This document shows, in pieces, positions 27,057-34,940 of a stretch of DNA of 64,000 nucleotides. The notes beneath the pieces were generated by a model. That model had not been told where the DNA came from and did no database searches. It saw nothing but the letters and a program-made list of their open reading frames with translations. Source of the stretch: Neptuniibacter sp048548695 (lineage in GTDB: Bacteria; Pseudomonadota; Gammaproteobacteria; Pseudomonadales; Balneatricaceae). Location: assembly GCF_048548695.1 (NCBI RefSeq), contig NZ_JBLYIF010000009.1; one strand, 5' to 3'. The first letter of the stretch is position 1; every line of letters starts with the position of its first letter. A program made the position numbers and the translations under genes.

Positions 27057-27079
27057 GAGCCTAATATTCAGATTTTCTT

Positions 27080-28465
27080 GTGAAAATCGAACCTCGACTG
27101 CAAACGGGCAAACGCATGGCTCAGATTGAACCTCAAGATCCCCTGCATAAACTCAGTGCAGCACTGTCTACTGGTGCGTTGCAGCAGGTGCGTTATACCC
27201 TGAACCATACCCTGCGACCCACTGAAGTGGCGCGCTTGCTGGAAAAATCTCCGCCCAAGGAGCGTCATGTTCTGTGGAATTTGATCTCTGCCGAGCTCGA
27301 GCCCAAAGTGCTGCAGTATCTGGGGGATGATATTCAGGCCGATATACTGAGCCGCCTGAATAACGAAGAAGTATTAGCACTGACCGAATCGCTGGATTCG
27401 GACGACATGGTCGATGTCCTGCAGCAACTGCCCAACCGTGTAATGCGCGAAACCCTGCGCATTATGGATAAGCAGAACCGGCGCCGGGTCGAAAAACTGC
27501 TGTCCTATCCTGAGGACACCGCCGGTGGTCTGATGAACACCGACACCACCACCATCCGGCCTGATATCACCGTAGAAACGGCGTTACGTTATATCCGACG
27601 CCATAAAGAGATCCCGGAGATGACTGACAGCCTGATTGTGGTCAGTCGAAAAGACTCTTATATCGGCCTGCTGCCTTTAACCAAGCTACTGGTCTCCGAT
27701 ACCACCATCACGATCCGCGAAATCATGGATACCGATGCGGACCCCATTGATGCCTTCATGCCGGATCATGAAGTAGCCAAGATGTTCGAAGAGCAGGACC
27801 TGATCTCTGCACCTGTCGTCAATGAACGTGGCAAACTGGTCGGGCGTATCACTATCGATGACGTAGTCGATGTGATTCGTGAAGATGCTGATCACTCGCT
27901 AATGAGCATGGCCGGTCTAGATGAAGACCATGACACCTTTGCGCCGGTCATGAAAACTACCCGCCGACGCGCTGTCTGGCTGGGCATAAACCTGCTGACT
28001 GCGTTTATCGCCTCAGCCGTGATTGGTCTGTTTGAAGACACCATCGAAAAAGTCGTGGCACTGGCTGTTCTGATGCCCATTGTTGCTTCAATGGGGGGTA
28101 TTGCCGGATCACAAACTCTAACCCTGGTCATTCGTGGTCAAGCCCTTGGCCATGTTGATAAAAGCAACGCCAGGTGGTTGCTAAACCGTGAAATTATCGT
28201 AAGCATGCTGAACGGTGTGCTCTGGGCGGCGGTTATCGCCGTGGTCGCCACTATCTGGTTTAACGATATCAATATCGGTATCGTCATCGCCCTGGCGATT
28301 ATCATTAACTTGATTGCTGGCGCCGTTGCAGGCACTTTGCTGCCCATTACCCTCAAAACTATGGGTATTGATCCGGCACTGGCCGGCAGTGTGCTACTGA
28401 CAACTATTACCGATGTCGTCGGCTTTTTTGCCTTTCTGGGTCTTGCCACCCTGTTTTTTGCCTGA
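27080..28465 (+). CDS. mgtE: MgtE family magnesium transporter
   Basis: A 461-residue (or 449 from the ATG at 27116) Mg2+ channel. The N domain (about 20-140) is followed by paired CBS domains (YPEDTAGGLMNTDTTTIRPD, then MDTDADPIDAF and GKLVGRITIDDVVDVI) and five membrane helices with the pore motif PIVASMGGIAGSQTLTL. Low Mg2+ loosens the cytosolic domains and opens the pore. No M-box riboswitch is seen in the short leader. Neither start has a clear SD; the GTG at 27080 lies 24 bases after a TATAAT. Confidence 0.93.
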   Translation: MKIEPRLQTGKRMAQIEPQDPLHKLSAALSTGALQQVRYTLNHTLRPTEVARLLEKSPPKERHVLWNLISAELEPKVLQYLGDDIQADILSRLNNEEVLALTESLDSDDMVDVLQQLPNRVMRETLRIMDKQNRRRVEKLLSYPEDTAGGLMNTDTTTIRPDITVETALRYIRRHKEIPEMTDSLIVVSRKDSYIGLLPLTKLLVSDTTITIREIMDTDADPIDAFMPDHEVAKMFEEQDLISAPVVNERGKLVGRITIDDVVDVIREDADHSLMSMAGLDEDHDTFAPVMKTTRRRAVWLGINLLTAFIASAVIGLFEDTIEKVVALAVLMPIVASMGGIAGSQTLTLVIRGQALGHVDKSNARWLLNREIIVSMLNGVLWAAVIAVVATIWFNDINIGIVIALAIIINLIAGAVAGTLLPITLKTMGIDPALAGSVLLTTITDVVGFFAFLGLATLFFA

Positions 28466-28473
28466 GAATCACT

Positions 28474-28998
28474 ATGACCGAGCATGATCCATTCGATAAA
28501 ACCCAGCCTGATAACGACCAGGAACTGGTTAGCAAAACCAAACTCAAACAGCAGATGCATGAACTGCAAGCATTGGGCACCCGGCTGGTGGAGTTAAATG
28601 CTGAGCAACTGGCGAAACTGTCACTGGATGACCGGCTGCTGCAAGCGATCGAAGAAGCGCGCCGTATTAAATCCAATGGTGCCATGAAGCGGCATATGCA
28701 GTTTATCGGCAAGCTACTGCGGGCCGAAGATGCTGAACAGATAGAACAGCAGATGGGGGTTTTTGAAGCAGGCAAACAAGCCCATACCCAACTGTTTCAT
28801 AAACTAGAACGCTGGCGTGATCGACTGATAAATGAAGGCAACGATGCGCTGCAGAGCTATATTGATGGAAACCCTGAAGCAGATGTTCAGCACCTGCGTC
28901 AGCTGATCCGCAACGCACAAAAAGAACAGGCACAGAACAAACCGCCGGCCTCAGCCCGCAAGCTATTCAAGTACCTGCGTGAAGTTGCGGGTGCCTGA
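28474..28998 (+). CDS. darP: ribosome biogenesis factor DarP (YjgA)
   Basis: A 174-residue, highly charged helical protein with SKTKLKQQMHELQALGTRL, LNAEQLAKLSLDDRLLQAI, RRIKSNGAMKRHMQFIGKL and the C-terminal ARKLFKYLREV. DarP binds late 50S precursors. It lies eight bases after mgtE, and its last 20 bases overlap the start of the pseudouridine synthase gene. Confidence 0.95.
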   Translation: MTEHDPFDKTQPDNDQELVSKTKLKQQMHELQALGTRLVELNAEQLAKLSLDDRLLQAIEEARRIKSNGAMKRHMQFIGKLLRAEDAEQIEQQMGVFEAGKQAHTQLFHKLERWRDRLINEGNDALQSYIDGNPEADVQHLRQLIRNAQKEQAQNKPPASARKLFKYLREVAGA

Positions 28999-29965
28999 GC
29001 ACCAAGTAGACTTGCAAAACAACGGGACAACGCTGCGTTTTCCCGTTTTCAAATCCGCAGCAGGTACTGATCTCCTCAATTTTTTACAACAACGCCTGCC
29101 CGCCAATCATGCGCAACAACTACCTGTCTGGCTGGACCAACAACAACTGTTTCTGAATAATATAGTACTTAGTGCAAATACTACCTTGCACCCAGGCCAG
29201 ACCCTCTCTTTGCACCTGCCTGACCACCATGAAGCACCGGTGCAGACTGACTGGCACATCATCTGGCAGAACCATGAGCTAATGGTGGTCTACAAACCGC
29301 CACTGCTGCCGGTAAGCCGCACAACCCGAAATTTATATCACACCCTGATCTCGCTGGTACGCCGCGAAACTGAATGGCACCAGGCACAACTACTGCATCG
29401 CCTTGATACCGAAACAGACGGTTTGATCCTGCTGGCAAAAAACCGCACTGCAGATCGCAAATGGAAACCTAAATTGAATGAGTTGCTATTGCATAAACGC
29501 TACCACGCCCGCGTCTATGGCAGACCAGCTTGGCAGCATCAGCAGTGCGTCACGACACTGGCTGAACGTCCAGACAACCCGATCCGCTGTCAGATGTTTG
29601 TCGGCAGTGATCAATCAACTGGCAAATTATGCCAAAGTTATTTCACCTGCTTGGCACAGCAGCAATACCATGCCCTGATTGAATGCACACTGGTGACTGG
29701 CCGTCGCCACCAAATCAGAGCGCAGTTGGCTCACCTTGGTCACCCGATTGTAGCTGACAAAATATATGCGCATCAGGGAAGGTATTTCCTAAAACGGTTG
29801 GCAGATCCATTAACCGAACAGGACTACAGTAAGCTGGGAGGTGATCACCACCAACTCACCGCAGTAGCAATGACCCTCAGACCTGACCCAGAGCAAGCTC
29901 CCGTCGACCTGACACTGCCAGACCACCTCAACAAAACCTACCAGTATTTTTTAGCGATACACTAA
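28979..29965 (+). CDS. RluA-family pseudouridine synthase
   Basis: A 328-residue protein with the catalytic motif HRLDTETDGL (Asp143), preceded by MVVYKPPLLPVS and followed by KRYHARVYG, the ARY-type RNA segment, and TGRRHQIRAQLAHLGHPIVAD. These are the core motifs of RluA-type rRNA/tRNA pseudouridine synthases. The first ~85 residues could be a degenerate S4-like domain. It starts with GTG inside the darP end, so the two are probably co-translated. Which uridine it modifies cannot be said. Confidence 0.9.
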   Translation: MKLRVPEHQVDLQNNGTTLRFPVFKSAAGTDLLNFLQQRLPANHAQQLPVWLDQQQLFLNNIVLSANTTLHPGQTLSLHLPDHHEAPVQTDWHIIWQNHELMVVYKPPLLPVSRTTRNLYHTLISLVRRETEWHQAQLLHRLDTETDGLILLAKNRTADRKWKPKLNELLLHKRYHARVYGRPAWQHQQCVTTLAERPDNPIRCQMFVGSDQSTGKLCQSYFTCLAQQQYHALIECTLVTGRRHQIRAQLAHLGHPIVADKIYAHQGRYFLKRLADPLTEQDYSKLGGDHHQLTAVAMTLRPDPEQAPVDLTLPDHLNKTYQYFLAIH

Positions 29966-30063
29966 CTGGACAGAAGCAACTCAGAACCGCATGCGCTGAA
30001 ATAACCAAGAACAAAGCACCTTACTGCGCCAGCACACTGTGAGCTGAGCGTAGCGCCCGATAG

Positions 30064-31011
30064 CTATGAACCGTACTGTATTTCCACCCGGTTACGCCCC
30101 TGCTCTTTGGCCTGATACAGCAGCTTATCAACGGTTTCGATAAAGCCTGTCATATCATCACCGGGGCTTGGCACTGTGGAACTGACACCAAGACTGATCG
30201 TCAGTACCTCACTAATGTCAGAGGCGGCATGAGGGATATGTTGTAACAGAACCTGTTCACGGCAGCGTTCAGCCATGGCACCCGCGGTTTCAGCATCTGT
30301 ATCGCGCAAGATAAGGGCAAACTCCTCACCACCAAACCGAGCAATAAAGTCATTACTGCGACGGACAACCGACTTCAGGATTTCAGCCACCTGTTTCAGA
30401 CATTCATCACCTTTGAGGTGCCCATAGTGATCGTTGTACTGCTTAAAACAATCAATATCCAACATGATCAGTGACAGTGGCTGCCTGCAGCGCAAGGCAT
30501 GGCCCCACTCCATATCAAGAATGGAGTTAAACATACGCCGGTTTGCGATACCGGTCAGAGCATCGCTATACGACAGGTCTTCCAACTCCTGCTGCAACTG
30601 TAATAACCGCTGCTCTGTTGATTTTCGCTCGGTGATATCGAACATAAACCCAATCAGAGCGATGGTATCACCCTGCTCGTCGCGCACGACATGCACCACG
30701 TCCCGCAACCAGACATAGCTGCCGTCCTGAGTCAGAGCACGGTAATCCGCCTCATGATCCTGGCCATCACGAGACTGGGCAATACAAAAATTTACAACCG
30801 CCTCTCGATCATCCGGGTGCATCCGCTCAATCCAGTCATCAATACTCTTCCAGCTATTACGTTCCCAACCCAGCAATGACTCAATTTGCGGTCCAATATA
30901 ACTAAACGTTAGCGTTTCCCATTCAATTTTCCAGGGTATCGCCTTGGTTGACTCCAGCAAGGTTTTATAAACTTCGCTGTCATCTTCCATCTCAAGATGA
31001 TCTGTTTTCAT
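30064..31011 (-). CDS. PAS-GGDEF diguanylate cyclase
   Basis: A soluble protein of about 315 residues. A PAS domain with PAC tail lies at about 20-135 (IGPQIESLLGW, ADYRALTQDGSYVWLRDVV, MFDITERK). A GGDEF domain follows, with an intact active site GGEEF and, five residues before it, the RSND inhibitory I-site. It should make cyclic di-GMP with product feedback. The TTG at 31020 leaves the upstream GGA too close; the ATG at 31011 is preferred. The signal sensed by the PAS domain is unknown. It stands alone, convergent with the pseudouridine synthase. Confidence 0.92.
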   Translation of the reverse strand: MKTDHLEMEDDSEVYKTLLESTKAIPWKIEWETLTFSYIGPQIESLLGWERNSWKSIDDWIERMHPDDREAVVNFCIAQSRDGQDHEADYRALTQDGSYVWLRDVVHVVRDEQGDTIALIGFMFDITERKSTEQRLLQLQQELEDLSYSDALTGIANRRMFNSILDMEWGHALRCRQPLSLIMLDIDCFKQYNDHYGHLKGDECLKQVAEILKSVVRRSNDFIARFGGEEFALILRDTDAETAGAMAERCREQVLLQHIPHAASDISEVLTISLGVSSTVPSPGDDMTGFIETVDKLLYQAKEQGRNRVEIQYGS

Positions 31012-31248
31012 TGACAACATTCCAGGTTGGAAAAATCAGCTGCGTGTAAAAGATTATACTGCCAGTAATCGAACACATAACATATCAATCTCGGAATACT
31101 TTTGCCGCAAAACAGCCGGGACAAGGAAAAATCACTGCGACAACGCGCAAACCATGCAGGTCGATAACCCGTCAAACACCCATCAACCTGCCTATGTCAC
31201 TACTGCACCCGACCTATGCCCACAACGGCAAAGCGATTTGTTTAAGAG

Positions 31249-32058
31249 TTAGCCTTGGGACTGTATGCGAAAATACTGCCCCGGGGATATGCCAAGCGCT
31301 TTACGAAACATCGCAACAAAAGCACTCGAGCTACGATAACCCAACTCTAACGCCACATGTGTCACGGGTTCACCTTTTCCCAATCGATTAATTGCCTCGT
31401 GCAACAATAATTGCTTACGCCATTGCTGAAATGTCATACCTGTTTCTTTGATGAACAGCCGACTTAACGTACGTTCGCTGGCGCCCACCTTAGCTGCCCA
31501 AAATGTCAGCCCATTTTCAGCACTGGGCTGAGCAATCATACCCTGCATAATTCTTCGCACGCGGCGGTCAGTGGCAGCGGGCAGGTGCAGCAGTGAAGGT
31601 TTAAGAGCCTGTAATTCATCCAAAATCACGGCACAAATTCGGCTGGCAGGACTCTCTGCATCATACTGCTCACCAAAATCAGACACCCGGCTGATCAGCT
31701 CACGCAGTAACGGGGATACCTCAACTACACTGCACTCCTTGGGAAACCGCGCCAGGCAACTCGGATCAATAAATAAGTGGCGAATTTCAGACGTCACTTC
31801 AGGATTTACCGAATGCCTAATACCTCCAGGTATCCACACCGCCTGTGACGGTGGTACCACCCAACTACCCGAATCAGTAAACACCTTAATCACCCCGGAA
31901 GCGGCGTAAGCAAGCTGACCACGAGGATGACTATGAAAATCGAATTCAAAGTCAGTCAAAATCACATCACGCAGTCCCAGAATAGGCATCGCCGGATCAA
32001 TCCGCATACCCAACCGGGAGCGAAAACGTTTACGAGGCGTCAGTACCTGATCAATCAT
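31249..32058 (-). CDS. AraC family regulator with cupin sensor domain
   Basis: A 269-residue regulator. The N-terminal half is a cupin-type ligand domain (FDFHSHPRGQLAYAASG, VVPPSQAVWIPGGIRHSV) and the C-terminal ~100 residues hold two AraC HTH motifs (LTFWAAKVGASERTLSRLF and PVTHVALELGYRSSSAFVAM). The layout resembles NimR-type regulators, which control a divergent transporter gene. It is divergent from an SLC13-type carrier gene; repeated ACTTTA at 32085-32090 and 32094-32099 in the gap could be half-sites. The ligand is unknown. Confidence 0.87.
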   Translation of the reverse strand: MIDQVLTPRKRFRSRLGMRIDPAMPILGLRDVILTDFEFDFHSHPRGQLAYAASGVIKVFTDSGSWVVPPSQAVWIPGGIRHSVNPEVTSEIRHLFIDPSCLARFPKECSVVEVSPLLRELISRVSDFGEQYDAESPASRICAVILDELQALKPSLLHLPAATDRRVRRIMQGMIAQPSAENGLTFWAAKVGASERTLSRLFIKETGMTFQQWRKQLLLHEAINRLGKGEPVTHVALELGYRSSSAFVAMFRKALGISPGQYFRIQSQG

Positions 32059-32151
32059 ATGTCTTCTATTCGATACAAATTGTCACTTTATCGACTTTAA
32101 ACAATAGCAATGTTTGTCAAAATTAGTCCATACACACTTGGGGGTTTGGCT

Positions 32152-33537
32152 ATGCGACTTCACCTTGCACCTTCACAGATTACGGCACTGGTCCTCATAC
32201 CCTTGCTCTCGGTCAGCCTGCTGCTCAGCCCTGCGGTTGAGATATTAACCGAGGTACAACTGCGTGCCGCTCTTTTAATCATGGGCGGCATGGTGCTGTT
32301 TGCCACCGGTGCGCTGCCTGAGTTTGTCAGTGCACTCGTGGTTCTGGTTTTAGCTATGTTAATAGCCGTCGCCCCCGCCGCTGTCGTGTTTTCAGGCCTG
32401 ACGTCAACCGCCTGCTGGCTGATTTTTTCCGGCATGGTGCTCGGTATCGCCATCACTGAAACCGGGCTGGCCCAGCGTATCTCTAACCGTTTCGTACCCC
32501 GCCTCAGCCGCAGCTATCTGAGCCTGATCAGCGGTATTGTTTTTATGGGTGTGCTATTGGGATTGGTGATGCCCTCTTCCGTAGGACGTGTGATGCTGTT
32601 CGTACCTCTGGCACTGCTCATTGCCCAGAGCTGCGGGTTTGAAAAAGGCAATAACGGCCAAACCGGCGTTCTGTTAGCCGCCGCGTTTGGTTGCCACCTA
32701 CCGACCTTTGCCATATTACCTGCCAATATTCCCAATATGATCATGATCGGTTCAGCCGAAACCATTCATGGCTGGACACCACAATTTGCTGAATACCTGT
32801 TACTGCACTTCCCGGTGCTGGGTTTTCTGAAGGCTCTGTTATTGATTGGCATCATTGTCCGCCTTTACCCCGATACTCCGAAACGCAACAATCAACCAGC
32901 GGGTAACGGCCACTTCAGTCGCTGTGAAATACGCTTGATGGTCATTATGCTGACCACGCTGGCGTTCTGGATGACCGATTCACTACATCATATCTCTGCG
33001 GCCTGGATCGGTCTCGCCGCTGCCACCTTGTTATTGCTGCCCGGTATCGGCATGGTATCTGCCAAAAGCTTTAACGAGAAAGTGAATATCAGCTCCATTC
33101 TCGTGGTGGCTGGCTTACTCGGTATTGCCGGCTTAATTAATCACAGCGGTATCAGCCAGATAGCGGGCGAGAAAGTGCTTAACTGGTTACCTCTGAGTCC
33201 GGGTAGTGACCTGATAAATTTCGTTTCCCTCTCCATCGGCGCAACCGCCATCGGTGTCATGGCCACACTGGCGGGGGTACCTGCCACACTGACACCTCTG
33301 GCTGAGCAAATCAGCACAATGACCGGATTCAGCCTTGAGGCAGTGCTTATGACTCAGGTTTTCGGCTTCTCGACAGTTGTATTCACCTACCAGTCGATAC
33401 CCATCATGATGGCAATGCCACTGGCCGGCTTGCCAATGAAACATGCCGCCCGGCTCTGTCTGATTCTGGCAGCACTGACACTGTTGATTCTGCTGCCGCT
33501 TGATTACCTGTGGTGGCAGCTGCTGGGCTGGATTTAA
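32152..33537 (+). CDS. SLC13/DASS-type anion permease
   Basis: A 461-residue protein with about twelve membrane helices and the two-fold repeat of the divalent anion:Na+ symporter/ArsB superfamily: CWLIFSGMVLGIAITETGLA, GLVMPSSVGRVMLFVPLAL, SSILVVAGLLGIAGLINHSG and VFTYQSIPIMMAMPLAG. Substrates in the family are dicarboxylates, sulfate and related anions; residues alone do not tell which. The ATG at 32152 fits the family start; an in-frame ATG at 32110 lies in the divergent promoter region. Control by the adjacent AraC protein is likely. Confidence 0.82.
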   Translation: MRLHLAPSQITALVLIPLLSVSLLLSPAVEILTEVQLRAALLIMGGMVLFATGALPEFVSALVVLVLAMLIAVAPAAVVFSGLTSTACWLIFSGMVLGIAITETGLAQRISNRFVPRLSRSYLSLISGIVFMGVLLGLVMPSSVGRVMLFVPLALLIAQSCGFEKGNNGQTGVLLAAAFGCHLPTFAILPANIPNMIMIGSAETIHGWTPQFAEYLLLHFPVLGFLKALLLIGIIVRLYPDTPKRNNQPAGNGHFSRCEIRLMVIMLTTLAFWMTDSLHHISAAWIGLAAATLLLLPGIGMVSAKSFNEKVNISSILVVAGLLGIAGLINHSGISQIAGEKVLNWLPLSPGSDLINFVSLSIGATAIGVMATLAGVPATLTPLAEQISTMTGFSLEAVLMTQVFGFSTVVFTYQSIPIMMAMPLAGLPMKHAARLCLILAALTLLILLPLDYLWWQLLGWI

Positions 33538-33686
33538 CACCCAGAGTGAAATAACTATCGTGAATTACACAGCAGCGAGATTTTTTTTCACTTACACCAA
33601 CCCGATCCTGTTCTAGGCTTTGAATATACACCGGCAAATAAACACCTCTGTAAAGCAGTACATACAAGCGCCGGAGGTCTATGGAT

Positions 33687-34070
33687 ATGGACATATGCAG
33701 CAATTACCGCTTTCAATCCAGTCTAGCTGGCTGGCTATACAAATTATTATTGCTGGCTTTAATGAGCCTGCTTACAGCGCCCCTTTTCGCGCAAGATAAC
33801 CCATATAACCTGCCTTCACTCTACAGCGACCCTGGCTCAACAGCAGATACCGAACCGTTAGATGCCATGCAAAAAAGTCTACGTGGTCGTAAACGTCTGG
33901 AGCAGTCGCTAAAAAGCTATACCCGCACCCAGCTGGGCCGCGATTCAATTATTTACCTGCAAAAAGATGGCATAAAACTGGAAACAAAATATCGCCAAGG
34001 GGATGTTCGAACTGAGTTAGAGACTCATGACGATAATGAGGTAACCTTCACACTGAAGGTATCATTTTAA
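33687..34070 (+). CDS. secreted protein of unknown function
   Basis: About 127 residues. A signal peptide (LYKLLLLALMSLLTAPLFA, cleavage before QDNPYN) is followed by a Pro/Ser-rich stretch, a basic helix (MQKSLRGRKRLEQSLKSY) and a C-terminal beta-rich end (EVTFTLKVSF). The terminal Phe preceded by alternating hydrophobics resembles the last strand of outer-membrane proteins, but the protein is too short for a barrel. The ATG at 33687 is preferred over 33681, since GGAGG (33673-33677) is then nine bases away instead of three. I do not recognise the family. Confidence 0.7.
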   Translation: MDICSNYRFQSSLAGWLYKLLLLALMSLLTAPLFAQDNPYNLPSLYSDPGSTADTEPLDAMQKSLRGRKRLEQSLKSYTRTQLGRDSIIYLQKDGIKLETKYRQGDVRTELETHDDNEVTFTLKVSF

Positions 34071-34106
34071 TGTGTAGATATTACCCCGCCTAAGGTCGCA
34101 GACATT

Positions 34107-34937
34107 TCAGCAACCTGCTTGATTGCGATGATCCAGCAACGGCATTTGCGTCCGGCATTGCCGTACCAAGGCAGGATCAAGATCGGCAACAACAACTCCT
34201 GGCCCGTCCTCGATTTGCTCTGCCAAAATCCGTCCCCAAGGATCAACAATCATAGAATGACCCCAGGTACGGCGGGTTTTACTATGGCAACCACCCTGAT
34301 TGGCCGCCAGCATATAACTCTGGGTTTCAATGGCTCGTGCACGAATCAGGCACTCCCAGTGCGCCTCTCCCGTGGCATAAGTAAACGCAGCCGGCATCAT
34401 TAGCAGGTCCGCACCCTGTTCACGTAAGCGCTGATACAGCTCAGGAAAACGCAGGTCGTAACAGATACTCAATCCGAGAGAAAACCTGTCAAGCTTAACC
34501 ACTTGCAACGTTTCACCCGGTTCAATCAGATCAGATTCTCGGTAGCTACCCTGTGCATCGGCAACATCAACATCAAACAGATGAATCTTGTCATAACTGG
34601 CCTGTAGATTACCCTGAGGATCAAACACCAGACAGCGCGCCCTAACCCTGTTCTGCACAAAACTGCCATCCGGACGTCTTGCCACCGGCAGGCTACCCGC
34701 CACCACAGTAATGCCATAACAACGCGACCAGTCTGCTAGCGTGGCGTGAATCTGTTGTTGTCGGCTGTCTGTGTGTGCCAATTCCAGCAAGCCAGCAGAC
34801 TCTAACAGGGCAAAATTTTCCGGCAGCAGCAGCAACGTAGCTCCCTGCTCAGCAGCCTGTTGCACCAACCCAGCCGCCTGCTGCAAGTTCTTCTCAAGAT
34901 CAGCAGTAGAGACCATCTGCAACGCTGCGACACGCAT
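34107..34937 (-). CDS. nitrilase-superfamily carbon-nitrogen hydrolase
   Basis: A 276-residue hydrolase with the complete Glu-Lys-Cys triad: Glu40 (LLLLPENFAL), Lys117 (SYDKIHLF) and Cys159 (SICYDLRFPELY). The sequence is like the Nit1/YbeM group, for which deaminated-glutathione amidase activity is known, so a metabolite repair role is likely. It follows yhdP by three bases, the same order as in pseudomonads. Confidence 0.9.
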   Translation of the reverse strand: MRVAALQMVSTADLEKNLQQAAGLVQQAAEQGATLLLLPENFALLESAGLLELAHTDSRQQQIHATLADWSRCYGITVVAGSLPVARRPDGSFVQNRVRARCLVFDPQGNLQASYDKIHLFDVDVADAQGSYRESDLIEPGETLQVVKLDRFSLGLSICYDLRFPELYQRLREQGADLLMMPAAFTYATGEAHWECLIRARAIETQSYMLAANQGGCHSKTRRTWGHSMIVDPWGRILAEQIEDGPGVVVADLDPALVRQCRTQMPLLDHRNQAGC

Positions 34938-34940
34938 CAG

